The notes: generated from the sequence alone by a model not told the origin. 64,000 nt of DNA from Candidatus Saccharimonadota bacterium (GCA_905365145.1 CAJPIO010000003.1:62001-126000); one strand, 5' to 3'. Shown: positions 34,132 through 42,224, numbered from the stretch's first letter. Program-made: numbers and translations.

Positions 34132-35034
34132 ATGAGTCAGGACCCGTACACCAATCCGCAACAACCGTATTCGCAGGGTTCTGCTAATAATTTACCGCCA
34201 GAAAACCCGCAGCAGCCAGCTGCACCGTACAATCAGGTCTACGGCCAGCAAACACCGCAGCAGCAAATGGCGCCTAATCTGTATTACAATAGCCAAGCCG
34301 CCCAGCCGCAGCCGCCGGCATACCCGCAGCAAGCACCCAGCCTGGCAGCTAATCAGCCTGATCAACTATCGCAAATTAACCAAACCGCGCCATCGTACGG
34401 CACAGGACCACAGCCGCTAAGCACCTTTCCAGTTTACGCTAGCAGCTCGGATGATGATTATAATACTGTTGACTACCTTAACCGCATCGCTCCGCAAGAA
34501 CAGCACACCATCAATCGAATCGCTATATTTGCGCTCATTGGCACTGTTATTGCTAGCGTTATCATCATTTTGATTCTAATCATCAACCCTGGCGCATCTG
34601 ATGCCAACAGTCTAATCCAGCCGATCCGCGACCGCACCGATACGCTGAACAAAGTCGTCGACGAAAACGAAGGCCGCCTGACGCAGACTGAAATTGCCGA
34701 GGCCAACACTGCGCTCAACAGCACCCTGACAACCATGCAGACCCGGCTAGACGCCATCATCAAAGAGCGCAAAATCCAGAAAAAATCCTCTAGTACCGAA
34801 AAAAGCTACCTAGAAGCCCTGCAGAAAAAGCTCAACGATTCCTACCAAAAAGGCAAGCTCGACAGTAGCTACGCCACCGCCATGACTTACGAATTAACCA
34901 TTTTAAAGTCGCAACTCAACAAGCTTAAAAAGGTTAGCGACTCCAAATCAATCCGCTCGTTCTGCGACGAATCCATTAATAATATCAATGTTATTCTCAA
35001 AGCTTACCACGACTTCGCTTCAACCAAGCAGTAG
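34132..35034 (+). CDS. Single-pass membrane protein with Pro/Gln-rich N-terminus
   Basis: A 300-residue protein. Residues 1-100 are Pro/Gln/Tyr-rich and disordered, a membrane helix follows at about 133-156, and the outer part is a helical coiled coil (Lys/Glu/Leu-rich). There is no recognised domain. It shares its plan with the protein at 13271-14155. The start at 34132 is preferred to an ATG 18 nt upstream since TAAATA lies close before it. It is transcribed away from dnaG. Confidence 0.72.
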   Translation: MSQDPYTNPQQPYSQGSANNLPPENPQQPAAPYNQVYGQQTPQQQMAPNLYYNSQAAQPQPPAYPQQAPSLAANQPDQLSQINQTAPSYGTGPQPLSTFPVYASSSDDDYNTVDYLNRIAPQEQHTINRIAIFALIGTVIASVIIILILIINPGASDANSLIQPIRDRTDTLNKVVDENEGRLTQTEIAEANTALNSTLTTMQTRLDAIIKERKIQKKSSSTEKSYLEALQKKLNDSYQKGKLDSSYATAMTYELTILKSQLNKLKKVSDSKSIRSFCDESINNINVILKAYHDFASTKQ

Positions 35035-35037
35035 CAG

Positions 35038-35382
35038 CTATTCCGTCACCAGCCGATAACTTAACCGCGCCAGGTCAAAAAGTTCTTCGTCGCTGAGCTG
35101 GCCGCTGCAAATCACCGTAATCCAGTGTTTTTTATTAAGATGAAAGCCCGGCTGAACCGATTCGTACTTTTGTTGTAACTTTAACGACAATTGCGGATCA
35201 CATTTCAAGCTAATCCGCAACGGCTTTGAACCCTCGGCTATCAACGCAAACATCTTTTCGCTTTGGCCAGCATCTTTGCGGCCGACTTTGTACACAGCCA
35301 CCTTATCGCCAAACGGATAGTCCAACCAGGCGCCTGGCAAACTTAGCAAAAACTCTTCAAACTGTTGGTGCGTCATAGCCAT
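35038..35382 (-). CDS. MmcQ/YjbR family protein
   Basis: A small alpha/beta protein of the YjbR (DUF419) family, 114 residues, with the typical opening helix (FEEFLLSLPGAWLDYPFG), the KMFALI and LRISLKCDP strands and the HLNKKHWITV segment. The family adopts a double-wing DNA-binding-like fold; its biochemical role is not settled. The ATG at 35382 lies inside the corA 3' end, a second ATG at 35376 overlaps the corA stop as ATGA. Last gene of orn-corA-mmcQ. Confidence 0.88.
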   Translation of the reverse strand: MAMTHQQFEEFLLSLPGAWLDYPFGDKVAVYKVGRKDAGQSEKMFALIAEGSKPLRISLKCDPQLSLKLQQKYESVQPGFHLNKKHWITVICSGQLSDEELFDLARLSYRLVTE

Positions 35383-36239
35383 TTGCTCCGTACAAAGTAT
35401 ACCAGCATCAATATCGGCAAAACGACCAGCAGCGCCATCGTTATCCAAAACATTACATCGCTATGAAACGGCAGCTGCGAAAAATTCATGCCTGCCAGAC
35501 CCGTCAAAAAAGACATTGGCATAAATATCGTCGTTACAATCGTCAAACGCTTCATTACATCATTCATTCGGTTGGACACCACCGACAGATACATATCCAG
35601 GGCGCTAGTTAGCAGATCGCGCATCGTATCGATCAGCTCGTGAACGCGCCAAGCGTAATCGTAGCTGTCGCGCGCATAAATCGCGCACTTTTCATCAAAA
35701 ATACTATACCGGCCGTTACTCAAGCCATTTAGCATATTCATCAGCGGCAAAATCACTTTGCGCAAATCCGCCAATTGGCGCTTATACACAAAAAGCTGCT
35801 GCAACTGATGCTTGCCCGGATCGCGAATCATTGTATCTTCTAATTGATCGGTTACGTCGTCAATTGAATTAAGAATCGGCATATATTGCTCGACTGTAAA
35901 TTGAATCATCGTTGCTGCAATTAGCGACGGCGACAGAGCGCCTGGCCGATACGCTTCAATCCGCTCGGTAACCTCGCTATCTAATTCGTCGCGGTGCAAG
36001 GTGATAACTTTGGTTTTACTGAGCAAAATCGTCAACCCTTGCCAATGGACATTGCGGCGTTCAATACTAGGAATCTCCGCCTTGATCAGTAGCCAATCAC
36101 CACCTTCGACCGCTTGCGGCAGCCAACGGTTTTCAATCATAATCCGCCGCTGCAACTCCGATAAGTTTAATTTTTCAATTAAACTTTGCCGCACTTCTAG
36201 CGAATCCTCGCTGATATCATGCCATATTTTATCTGTCAC
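35373..36239 (-). CDS. corA: CorA-type magnesium transporter
   Basis: Pentameric Mg2+ (or Co2+) channel. The 288-residue protein has a cytoplasmic funnel, a long stalk helix and two C-terminal membrane helices (about 225-285). The signature GMN is present in GLAGMNF before a short outer loop. Start overlaps the orn stop (ATGA). Confidence 0.95.
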   Translation of the reverse strand: MTDKIWHDISEDSLEVRQSLIEKLNLSELQRRIMIENRWLPQAVEGGDWLLIKAEIPSIERRNVHWQGLTILLSKTKVITLHRDELDSEVTERIEAYRPGALSPSLIAATMIQFTVEQYMPILNSIDDVTDQLEDTMIRDPGKHQLQQLFVYKRQLADLRKVILPLMNMLNGLSNGRYSIFDEKCAIYARDSYDYAWRVHELIDTMRDLLTSALDMYLSVVSNRMNDVMKRLTIVTTIFMPMSFLTGLAGMNFSQLPFHSDVMFWITMALLVVLPILMLVYFVRSKWL

Positions 36240-36787
36240 GCTTTCACCTTTTTTAAATAATACTTCAACTCCATGATACTGCCGCGGATATCTTCCAGCG
36301 CCCGATGGTCCTCTGGCTTGGCAAATTTCTTGCCATATTTACCCTCAAACACTACCTTCCAAGCGCTAACATCCAGCATCCGATAGTGTAGTCTTTTTGA
36401 CAACATCGGCCACCATTGGTCGATAAACCGCCGATCTTGATGAATTGAATTACCGCCCAGCAAAATCCGCGGCTCGTCCGCAAAATGCTCATCGCAAAAC
36501 GCCAGCAACTCCTGCTCTACTTCGGCCAGCGGCTTGCCCGAAACGTTTTGTTCCTCCAGCCCGCGCCGCGCTGCTGGATGCTCATTCCAAAAGCTGGCAT
36601 TTCGATCCAGCAGTTTACCCAACTTCTCCGGATCGTGCCGCACAACCCCTTCATAGGTCGCAATTTCCGTAAAATCCCAATCCGTCGCAATCGCCGCCAC
36701 CTCCAAAATCTCATCGCGCACCGGATCCAGCCCGGTCATCTCTAAATCCATCCACAAAATCTTTTTTGGCTTGAAACTAGCTTTCAT
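36236..36787 (-). CDS. orn: Oligoribonuclease
   Basis: DEDDh 3'-5' exonuclease that degrades two- to five-nucleotide RNAs left by PNPase and RNase J. The 183 residues show Exo I (WMDLEMTGLD), Exo II (NSIHQDRRFI) and Exo III (HRALEDIRGSI) with His and Asp in place. TATACT at 36799-36794 lies 6 nt before the ATG, so the orn-corA-mmcQ mRNA is probably leaderless. Confidence 0.96.
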   Translation of the reverse strand: MKASFKPKKILWMDLEMTGLDPVRDEILEVAAIATDWDFTEIATYEGVVRHDPEKLGKLLDRNASFWNEHPAARRGLEEQNVSGKPLAEVEQELLAFCDEHFADEPRILLGGNSIHQDRRFIDQWWPMLSKRLHYRMLDVSAWKVVFEGKYGKKFAKPEDHRALEDIRGSIMELKYYLKKVKA

Positions 36788-36877
36788 ACTTCTAGTATAC
36801 TACTTTTTGACATCGTAGTAATCTCGCGAAAACTGCTCTGGTAGCTGCTGCAGCAAACGCTCTAACACAAAGAAAAT

Positions 36878-36901
36878 ACCCCTCCTGGCGCGAAGAGGGG
36901 T
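36878..36901 (-). terminator. Terminator at the left end of the GC-rich island
   Basis: Seven-base perfect arms (36878-36884 and 36895-36901) with a 10-nt loop, followed in the minus reading by ATTTTCTTT. It would stop transcripts of the 115-residue gene before orn. Confidence 0.8.
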
Positions 36902-36904
36902 CTG

Positions 36905-36958
36905 CCGCCCCGGCGGAGATTGCAGCCGAAAACGGCCGGACAATCCCTGCCGGGGCGG
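36905..36958. repeat. Long hairpin after the 115-aa gene
   Basis: Perfect 10-bp outer arms (36905-36914 and 36949-36958), an imperfect middle stem (GGAGATTG with CAATCCCT) and an inner CAGCCG-AAAA-CGGCCG hairpin. Almost every base of the 54 is paired. Begins 10 nt past the stop codon. Confidence 0.85.
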
Positions 36959-36968
36959 GATGGGGGGG

Positions 36969-37316
36969 CTATCGCTGGGACTTGGGCGGCAGCCCAGCGT
37001 AGATGAGTTGGACGAGCCCCCACCCGTCCTTGGGGCGCCTGGTCACCACCACCTCAGTAACAGTGCTGGCGAGGTAAAAAATGCTCCAGGGAGAGCCCGT
37101 CGTCCCCAGAAAAATGACCGCAACATTGATGGATTCCCTACTCTCGGGGAGCTCCATCGACAAAGACGTCTTCACATCGGGAAGGCGTGCGCCTTCCCGA
37201 TGTGAGAAGACCCAACCCTGCACCTCCAGGTGCTGGGTTGGAAAAATATTCATGTACCCCTTCACTGTGGAAGGGGCTTGCTCAATATTTTTGAGCTCCT
37301 CAATTTCCTCAGCCAT
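36969..37316 (-). CDS. Hypothetical protein of the GC-rich island, 115 aa
   Basis: Not recognised. The product has an acidic helical N-terminus and then alternating hydrophobic strands (SINVAVIFLGTT, SIFYLASTVTEVVV), suggesting a small beta-rich domain. The ATG follows GAGGGG. Third codon positions are strongly G/C, unlike neighbouring host genes. The coding sequence itself is made of successive hairpins (37173-37292), and the leader and 3' region are also folded. It could be a real protein in a structured mRNA or a frame lying over a noncoding RNA; the plausible strand pattern favours the former. Confidence 0.55.
   Translation of the reverse strand: MAEEIEELKNIEQAPSTVKGYMNIFPTQHLEVQGWVFSHREGARLPDVKTSLSMELPESRESINVAVIFLGTTGSPWSIFYLASTVTEVVVTRRPKDGWGLVQLIYAGLPPKSQR
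37173..37292. repeat. Three consecutive stem-loops inside the 115-aa coding region
   Basis: 37173-37187 and 37190-37204: 15-bp perfect arms. 37212-37225 and 37228-37241: 14-bp arms, one mismatch. 37242-37250 and 37284-37292: 9-bp arms enclosing a 7-bp stem (37257-37263 with 37270-37276). They tile about 120 nt with almost no gap. Confidence 0.88.
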
Positions 37317-37484
37317 CTCTGACCCCTCTCTGCCCCATTCCGGGGCGATCTTGGAGCTCGATCCTGTACCGAGCCCTCTTCGGCGCCGTGAAAACTTCGT
37401 TTCGCAGCATCAAAGAGGGCTCGATTCTACGTCTATATTAAAGTGCGCCAGAGACTGGCGGCATCGCCCCAGCCCCTCGCCGGT

Positions 37485-37513
37485 ATTATAACACATTCTT
37501 GCAATTACTACCA
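37485..37513 (-). promoter_or_regulatory. Probable promoter of the 115-aa gene
   Basis: TATAAT (37490-37485) with a weak -35 TGGTAG at 17-nt spacing. The leader of about 160 nt contains an 11-bp stem, GAGCCCTCTTT with its complement, and a GCCCC/GGGGC hairpin close to the start. Confidence 0.5.
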
Positions 37514-37572
37514 TAATAATATTAAGCACTAGCGTGAAACAGTCGATCCCCTCTTTGCCTCCACACCAAAAA

Positions 37573-38173
37573 CTACCGCCGCTGACGCCGGAGGTTACTA
37601 TCCAACCACGCATAGCGAGCAGCTAACCACCCCAAATACTCCTCGCGGCTGTGCAATATTGGGTGTCTCTCGTCCATACCGCCTTCTCTGCCATCCACAA
37701 TAATCGCTTTATCAAGCCATAACCTTTCAGCTTCCGCTCTTTGTTCAGGAGTAACTAACGACGGATCTCCCGGCTCTCCGCCGCCTGCACCGCCAACATG
37801 CGCGGTTGCTACCTCTCAGAAAAGATTTTTAGGATCGCGACCGCCAACACCTTTTAGCTTCACAACCACTGTTACATCACTTGTTATTTGAACATCCTCT
37901 TCTGTGACGTCTTCTCTAGGAATCAACTGCGAGTAACCTGAACGACCCTTTCTCACTGCATAAAAAACTTGTTCTTGATTGCTGTCATCAATGTGAACTA
38001 GACCACTATCGAACGAATATTCTGTCTCTTCAGTACGAACAATTTTCCTATCATCCGGCCGCGGCTCTATATTTTCCATAAGCCACACGCGCAAACTCTT
38101 GCTGAAAGCCGCTAACGTCACCCAGCAATTCTGGCGTGACACGGCTTTCTGGATTTAGCCTCTTTGGGCTCAT
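37573..38173 (-). pseudogene. Decayed gene with frameshift and in-frame TGA
   Basis: From an ATG at 38173 (preceded by GGAG) coding sequence runs for about 30 codons, then must shift by one base near 38060-38085 to continue as a 108-codon frame whose TGA at 37818-37816 is followed, in the same frame, by 80 further codons of ordinary protein to a TAG at 37575-37573. The restored product would be about 200 residues, acidic in the middle with a Lys/Val-rich strand before the TGA. The family is not recognised. Composition is host-like, unlike the two GC-rich cassettes on each side. Confidence 0.6.
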
Positions 38174-38262
38174 TGTAAGTTATATTCTCCTGTCTCTCGA
38201 GCCTTGACTGCTCGTTACCGCCGGCCGGATCGGTCGAAGATAATAAACTTTCAAGGAATAAT

Positions 38263-38287
38263 CCCCCGCATTTTACTGGCGCGGGGG
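38263..38287 (-). terminator. Terminator of the DUF1874 transcript
   Basis: Seven-base perfect arms, CCCCCGC (38263-38269) and GCGGGGG (38281-38287), with an 11-nt loop and ATTATT after the stem in the minus reading. Confidence 0.75.
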
Positions 38288-38507
38288 AAGACAGGTAAGG
38301 CAGCGCGGCGCTAACTCGCCAGTGCTGCATTGAAAGGACCCCGAGTTAGCGGGAAGAGATGGTAGTGATACGTGATTATAGGTGACGAACCATTTCACAC
38401 GTATTCAACACCTTTAGCTCTCTCCAGAGCGAACGAATTTTTCGGACGAAGCCTACTCAATCCGTTTTTTCCCGGGTTACTGCCGGTTCAGTGTGACCGG
38501 GAAAGGG
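38288..38507 (-). other. Structured 3' region of the DUF1874 transcript
   Basis: No gene seen. Stem-loops include GCTAACTCG (38310-38318) with CGAGTTAGC (38342-38350), ATACGTG with CACGTAT around 38368-38404, and TTTCCCGG with CCGGGAAA at about 38468-38504. The region continues the dense pairing of the coding part. Confidence 0.6.
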
Positions 38508-38843
38508 CTAGTCGAGCCGGATCAGCCGCTTAAAGCTGAATCCGAGCTGGGTAAGCTCGGATTCGCTCAGCTGCACCCCATTCGGGATGCGGCCTCCTTC
38601 AAGTCGACAGACCAGAGCGACCTGCCCGACCTCGTGAGTAAAGAGACCCCGGTTGTACGGAATCTCCACACCCAAGAGCCGGGTCAGAACGTCGTTCGTC
38701 GGCTGGTGGCCAACGAACGACGTGATCTTGCCCTTTACCATCTGACGAGCCTCCTCGAGACTAACCGTCTCGAGGTCATAAAGCCCGTCCGCGGTGGCGA
38801 TGCACGAACCGAGCACCGCCACCGGGCGGTTATAAAGCGCCAT
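38508..38843 (-). CDS. DUF1874 family protein (AcrIII-1/B116-like)
   Basis: A 111-residue protein matching the DUF1874 pattern: an N-terminal strand, the EEAR helix, ITSFVGHQPT with the family His (His46), LLGVEIPYNR, a strand VALVCRL, then GRIPNG and SESEL. SIRV1 gp29 and STIV B116, members of this family, are dimeric ring nucleases that cleave cyclic tetra-adenylate and block type III CRISPR signalling. Arg85 is kept, but the Glu that follows it three residues later in the viral proteins is Asn88, so activity is uncertain. The start at 38843 has a near-perfect AAGGAGGTGA site. High G/C third positions and a structured mRNA point to acquisition from a phage or plasmid. Confidence 0.78.
   Translation of the reverse strand: MALYNRPVAVLGSCIATADGLYDLETVSLEEARQMVKGKITSFVGHQPTNDVLTRLLGVEIPYNRGLFTHEVGQVALVCRLEGGRIPNGVQLSESELTQLGFSFKRLIRLD
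38534..38775. repeat. Stem-loops inside the DUF1874 coding region
   Basis: 38538-38548 with 38554-38564 (11-bp perfect), extended by AGCTGA/TCAGCT to 38572; 38689-38699 with 38713-38723 (11-bp perfect); 38753-38761 with 38767-38775 (9-bp perfect). Same style as in the 115-aa gene. Confidence 0.85.
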
Positions 38844-39123
38844 TTCACCTCCTTCGGTGAGCGTGCGTGACTCTGTAAAGCGCTTTGGGATCCCCAAAAC
38901 TGTCATTACAGCGCACAAATGATCGCCATTCCAGCCAGGTGTCGCACCCAGCCAGACTGCCAGCCTCGACATTTCGAGACCGCTAGTCTGACCAGGGCGA
39001 TAACATGCGTTATACTGAACCAGATTCTTCCATTTTAAAGCGCTAGCTTCCCAACGAAAGCTCGTTATGCAGCGCTACGCTGCCCAGGGCTAGCCGTCTA
39101 GCAAACCGCTTTCCGTCCAGCCA
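38844..39123 (-). promoter_or_regulatory. Long structured leader of the DUF1874 gene
   Basis: About 280 nt without a convincing gene. It contains many short perfect hairpins: GCAGCG/CGCTGC, AACGA/TCGTT, TAAC-GCAT-GTTA, CTCGA/TCGAG and TTTGGG-GAT-CCCAAA. The Shine-Dalgarno site itself can pair (TCACC/GGTGA). The signatures of tmRNA, RNase P RNA or SRP RNA were not found. Confidence 0.55.
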
Positions 39124-39129
39124 CTGAGT

Positions 39130-39158
39130 ATAATAGCACACTATTTATTATATGTCAA
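39130..39158 (-). promoter_or_regulatory. Sigma-70 promoter of the DUF1874 transcript
   Basis: TTGACA (39158-39153), 17-nt spacer, TATTAT (39135-39130). The best match to consensus in the island. Confidence 0.82.
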
Positions 39159-39251
39159 TACTATTTTATAATAATTATTAACAGATTAGCATCTAGTCTG
39201 GCTAACCTATAGCCGCGCTTTGCGCAGTGTTATTTTCTAAGCGCGCCATGT

Positions 39252-39257
39252 TATACT
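39252..39257 (+). promoter_or_regulatory. -10 box of pyrH
   Basis: TATACT, 6 nt before the ATG at 39264, with no Shine-Dalgarno site; leaderless start likely. Confidence 0.65.
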
Positions 39258-39263
39258 AAGCTC

Positions 39264-39968
39264 ATGGCTAAACGCATTCTCCTCAAACTATCCGGCGAGC
39301 AGCTTCAGGGCGAGTTCACTAGCGGTTTTGACCCCGCTCGCGCCCGCTGGATCGCTGAACAAATCAAACCAGCCTTGAATAGCGGCGCCGAAGTCGTCAT
39401 CATGGTTGGCGGCGGCAATTATGTCCGCGGCAACCAAATCATCGGCCACGGCATTCAGCCTGTCTCAGCCCATAATATCGGCATGCTCTCTACCCTGATG
39501 AACGCCATCGCCCTGGCTGATGTATTCAATGACGCTGGCTTGCCAACCCGCGCCCTGTCCACTGTAGAAATTAATCAATTTATCGATCAGTACACTTTCC
39601 GCCGGGCGCTCAGCCACATTCAAAAAGACCGCGTGGTTATCGTTGCCTGCGGCACTGGCCGGCCGTTCCTGACCACTGACACCGCCGCCCTGAACCTAGC
39701 TTTAGAAATGCAGTGTGATGTTGTGATTAAAACAACGAAAGTTGATGGCGTGTATAATAAAGATCCTGCCAAATTCCCTGATGCCGCCAAATTTGATCAG
39801 CTCAGCTATCACGAAGCTCTGACCAACCCTGACATCACCGTCATGGACAAAGCCGCCATCGGCCTGGCTATGGACGAACACATCCCAGTTATTATCTGCG
39901 ACCTTCTCACCGACGGCAATATCGCCCGGGCTAGCAGCGGCCAGCCAGTCGGTACGCTTATTTCCTAG
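39264..39968 (+). CDS. pyrH: UMP kinase
   Basis: Phosphorylates UMP to UDP, the step before CTP synthase (pyrG, 42421-44019). The 234 residues follow the bacterial amino-acid-kinase fold: KRILLKLSGEQL at the start, MVGGGNYVRG, the TRALSTVEI substrate loop, VIVACGTGRPFLTTDTAA and TKVDGVYNKDP. Length and start agree with the family. A terminator lies 50 nt downstream. Confidence 0.97.
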   Translation: MAKRILLKLSGEQLQGEFTSGFDPARARWIAEQIKPALNSGAEVVIMVGGGNYVRGNQIIGHGIQPVSAHNIGMLSTLMNAIALADVFNDAGLPTRALSTVEINQFIDQYTFRRALSHIQKDRVVIVACGTGRPFLTTDTAALNLALEMQCDVVIKTTKVDGVYNKDPAKFPDAAKFDQLSYHEALTNPDITVMDKAAIGLAMDEHIPVIICDLLTDGNIARASSGQPVGTLIS

Positions 39969-40017
39969 TTTATTGAGTATGATATACCTTTTCCTGACAT
40001 AAATCGTTTTATATAAA

Positions 40018-40041
40018 ATCCGCCGTACTTGTCCGGCGGAT
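40018..40041. terminator. Terminator between pyrH and mscL
   Basis: Eight-base perfect arms (40018-40025 and 40034-40041), 8-nt loop. It serves convergent pyrH and mscL. Confidence 0.8.
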
Positions 40042-40059
40042 ATGTTCTTCAAAACCCAA

Positions 40060-40467
40060 TTAGTCCTTTTTCTTATCTAATTTATCGAGCTTAAACAGGT
40101 GTACAATCGCATACACCACAAAAGCTACCGCCAGCAATGTGATCAACGAGCTAATAAACGCCCCGTACAGGAACTCACCCTTACGCCCGGCAATTTCAAC
40201 AGTAAACGATGCCGCCTGCAGGCCTTTTTGCGAACCGACAATCAGCTGCACTAGCGGATCAATAAACGCCGTCACCAACTTTTTGACCGTATCGCCAGCC
40301 GCCGTACCAATTGCCAAACCAACCGCTAGACCGACTATGCCCTGTTCGCGGATAAAATTAACGAAACCGCCCATATGGGTGTCTTTAACTATTGTTTGCG
40401 CCAATTTTTTGTCAGCTAGCTTTTTGGCAGCTGATTTTTTGGCTTTTTTGACTGTTTCTGATGGTAT
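40060..40467 (-). CDS. mscL: Large-conductance mechanosensitive channel, possible AUA start
   Basis: Osmotic safety valve. The core (FVNFIREQGIVGLAVGLAIGTAAGDTVKKLVTAF, split here by family numbering into the N-terminal helix and TM1) and the second helix SSLITLLAVAFVVYAIVHLF are typical of MscL. The first candidate start codon is TTG at 40404, but it has no ribosome site. In-frame sequence extends 21 codons upstream to an ATA at 40467, with AGGAGG 4 nt before it. The extension is Lys-rich (KKAKKSAAKKLADKK). An AUA start is unusual and is inferred from the ribosome site; the family is otherwise certain. Confidence 0.85.
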   Translation of the reverse strand: MPSETVKKAKKSAAKKLADKKLAQTIVKDTHMGGFVNFIREQGIVGLAVGLAIGTAAGDTVKKLVTAFIDPLVQLIVGSQKGLQAASFTVEIAGRKGEFLYGAFISSLITLLAVAFVVYAIVHLFKLDKLDKKKD

Positions 40468-40555
40468 TTAGCCTCCTTTAACTGTTTGGTTATAACCTGG
40501 TTTCTTGTGATAAATCGCTTTGTAATTATTTATTCCTCAACCTTACAACGTAACC

Positions 40556-42196
40556 CTACAAGCGCTCCGGCGCCGCAATACCCAAAATCGTCAAACCAGC
40601 CTTCAAAATATCCGCGTACACTGCCACCAAACCAACACGGTGCGCTTCTTTGTCGCTGCCAACAACTTGATTCTTCTCGTAGTAACGATTGAACTCCTGC
40701 GCCAACTCAAACAGGTAGGTGCAGATGTGGTGCGGTTCCAGACTCTCGGTAGCGTGATTAACCGCCTCAGCGTATTCGCTCAGTTTCCTAACAAGCAACC
40801 GATCTTCGTCGAACAATTCTGTCGGAAATGCAACTGTTTGCTCAGATTTCGCCAAAATACCTCGCGCCCGAGCGTGCGCGTATTGTAGGTAGCTACCAGT
40901 ATTGCCAGTCAGACTAACCGCATCATTGATATCAAATACCACGTCGCTGCCGATTTTTACTTTCAAGAATTGATAGCGCAGCGCACCCGCCACTACTTCG
41001 TCGGTCGGCTCGCCGCCAGCTTGGGTGATAGCCTTTTTAAACTCGTTAAATAGCCAGTCAATAGTGATCACCTCGCCAGTGCGCGAACTCATCTTGCCAG
41101 TTGTTAATTTAACCAGGCCAGTCGCATAATTAAACAATTTACCTTTCAATTCTGGAATTGCCAATTCACTAGCGGCGATCACCCCGCGGAAATACGCTGC
41201 CTGCTCCTCACCGTTGACCGTAATCGATAGGTCCAAGTTTGGATAATCTTGATGCTTCAGCTGAATTAGCCCCATATCGTGTGCACCATATAATCCGTTG
41301 CCGTGTGAACCGATGAACACATTATCAAACGCACCGTATTGGCTGCCTTTGAAGATATACGCACCATCTGATTTGGTAAAGACCTCTGGGGTTTTTGCTT
41401 TGATCAAAGCTTTACCTGGCACTTCGGTTTCACTCTCGACATAACGCCGTTCAATTGGCACATTGCCTAATCGCGCCACATTGGCGTCAATTTCATCAAA
41501 GCTCCAGGCCTTACAAATCTCATACACCTGTTTGTACAGCGGATCATCCAGCACAAACGACTGCTTGGCCAACTCATCAATTTCCGCCCGCACCTCTGGC
41601 GATTCCTTGGCTGCCCGTGCTCCCTCAACATACATACGACTCATAAACTCGTTGCGCTTATCAGCCGGAATAGCGTCTAGTTTGCTGACATCACCGTCAA
41701 TTTCGCGAAGAATCGCCCACATACTCTTGCCGACATGTGTGCCGACGTCGCCGTGGTAACTGACCCGGTGTACCGCCGCGCCGTCCACCGCCAATAAGTT
41801 CGCCATGGTGTCTGCCAAAATCGAGTTCAGCGCATGGCCGATGTGCATGGCCTTAAACGGGTTCGGACAATTGGTCTCAATAACGACCGTCTTGCCTGCA
41901 CGATTAGTCGCTGGCCGCACCTTCAGCGATTCCAACACCGCTTGGTCGCTTAACGTCACGTTGATAAAGCCCGGACCAGCCACACTAACCTCGCCCAGTT
42001 CCTCATGACCGCGCAACTCTTCCGCGATCGCCTCGGCAATCTCGCGCGGGTTTTTACCCAAGGGCTTTGCTAACTGCAGCGCCGCATTGGTTGCAAAGTC
42101 GCCGAACTTTGGGTCGGGGCGCGTTAACTGTACATCAACCTGCTGCTGATATAGTTTGTCAATTATTTTCTTCAGTGTAATAACACAATCAATCAT
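40556..42196 (-). CDS. argS: Arginyl-tRNA synthetase
   Basis: Class I synthetase charging tRNA-Arg. About 546 residues: the Add-1 N-terminal domain (DPKFGDFATNAALQLAK), the HIGH-type motif HIGHALNS, the KMSKS-type motif KMSSR and a C-terminal DALR helical domain ending LTILGIAAPERL. The start at 42196 is preferred over upstream frames because TATAAT (42209-42204) lies 7 nt before it (leaderless) and it gives the family N-terminus. Confidence 0.96.
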   Translation of the reverse strand: MIDCVITLKKIIDKLYQQQVDVQLTRPDPKFGDFATNAALQLAKPLGKNPREIAEAIAEELRGHEELGEVSVAGPGFINVTLSDQAVLESLKVRPATNRAGKTVVIETNCPNPFKAMHIGHALNSILADTMANLLAVDGAAVHRVSYHGDVGTHVGKSMWAILREIDGDVSKLDAIPADKRNEFMSRMYVEGARAAKESPEVRAEIDELAKQSFVLDDPLYKQVYEICKAWSFDEIDANVARLGNVPIERRYVESETEVPGKALIKAKTPEVFTKSDGAYIFKGSQYGAFDNVFIGSHGNGLYGAHDMGLIQLKHQDYPNLDLSITVNGEEQAAYFRGVIAASELAIPELKGKLFNYATGLVKLTTGKMSSRTGEVITIDWLFNEFKKAITQAGGEPTDEVVAGALRYQFLKVKIGSDVVFDINDAVSLTGNTGSYLQYAHARARGILAKSEQTVAFPTELFDEDRLLVRKLSEYAEAVNHATESLEPHHICTYLFELAQEFNRYYEKNQVVGSDKEAHRVGLVAVYADILKAGLTILGIAAPERL

Positions 42197-42224
42197 AGAC
42201 CATATTATAACACTTTTACTACAG

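Noticed and set aside
37816..37818. TGA read as an amino acid, as in Gracilibacteria/SR1
   Set aside because: Many intact genes here end in TGA (for example corA and mutM, which overlap the next start as ATGA), so TGA is a normal stop and this one is most likely a mutation.
38844..39123. Possible tmRNA, RNase P RNA or SRP RNA in the structured leader of the DUF1874 gene
   Set aside because: None of the invariant sequences of these RNAs were found on either strand, and the region runs from a promoter into a clear Shine-Dalgarno site and ORF.
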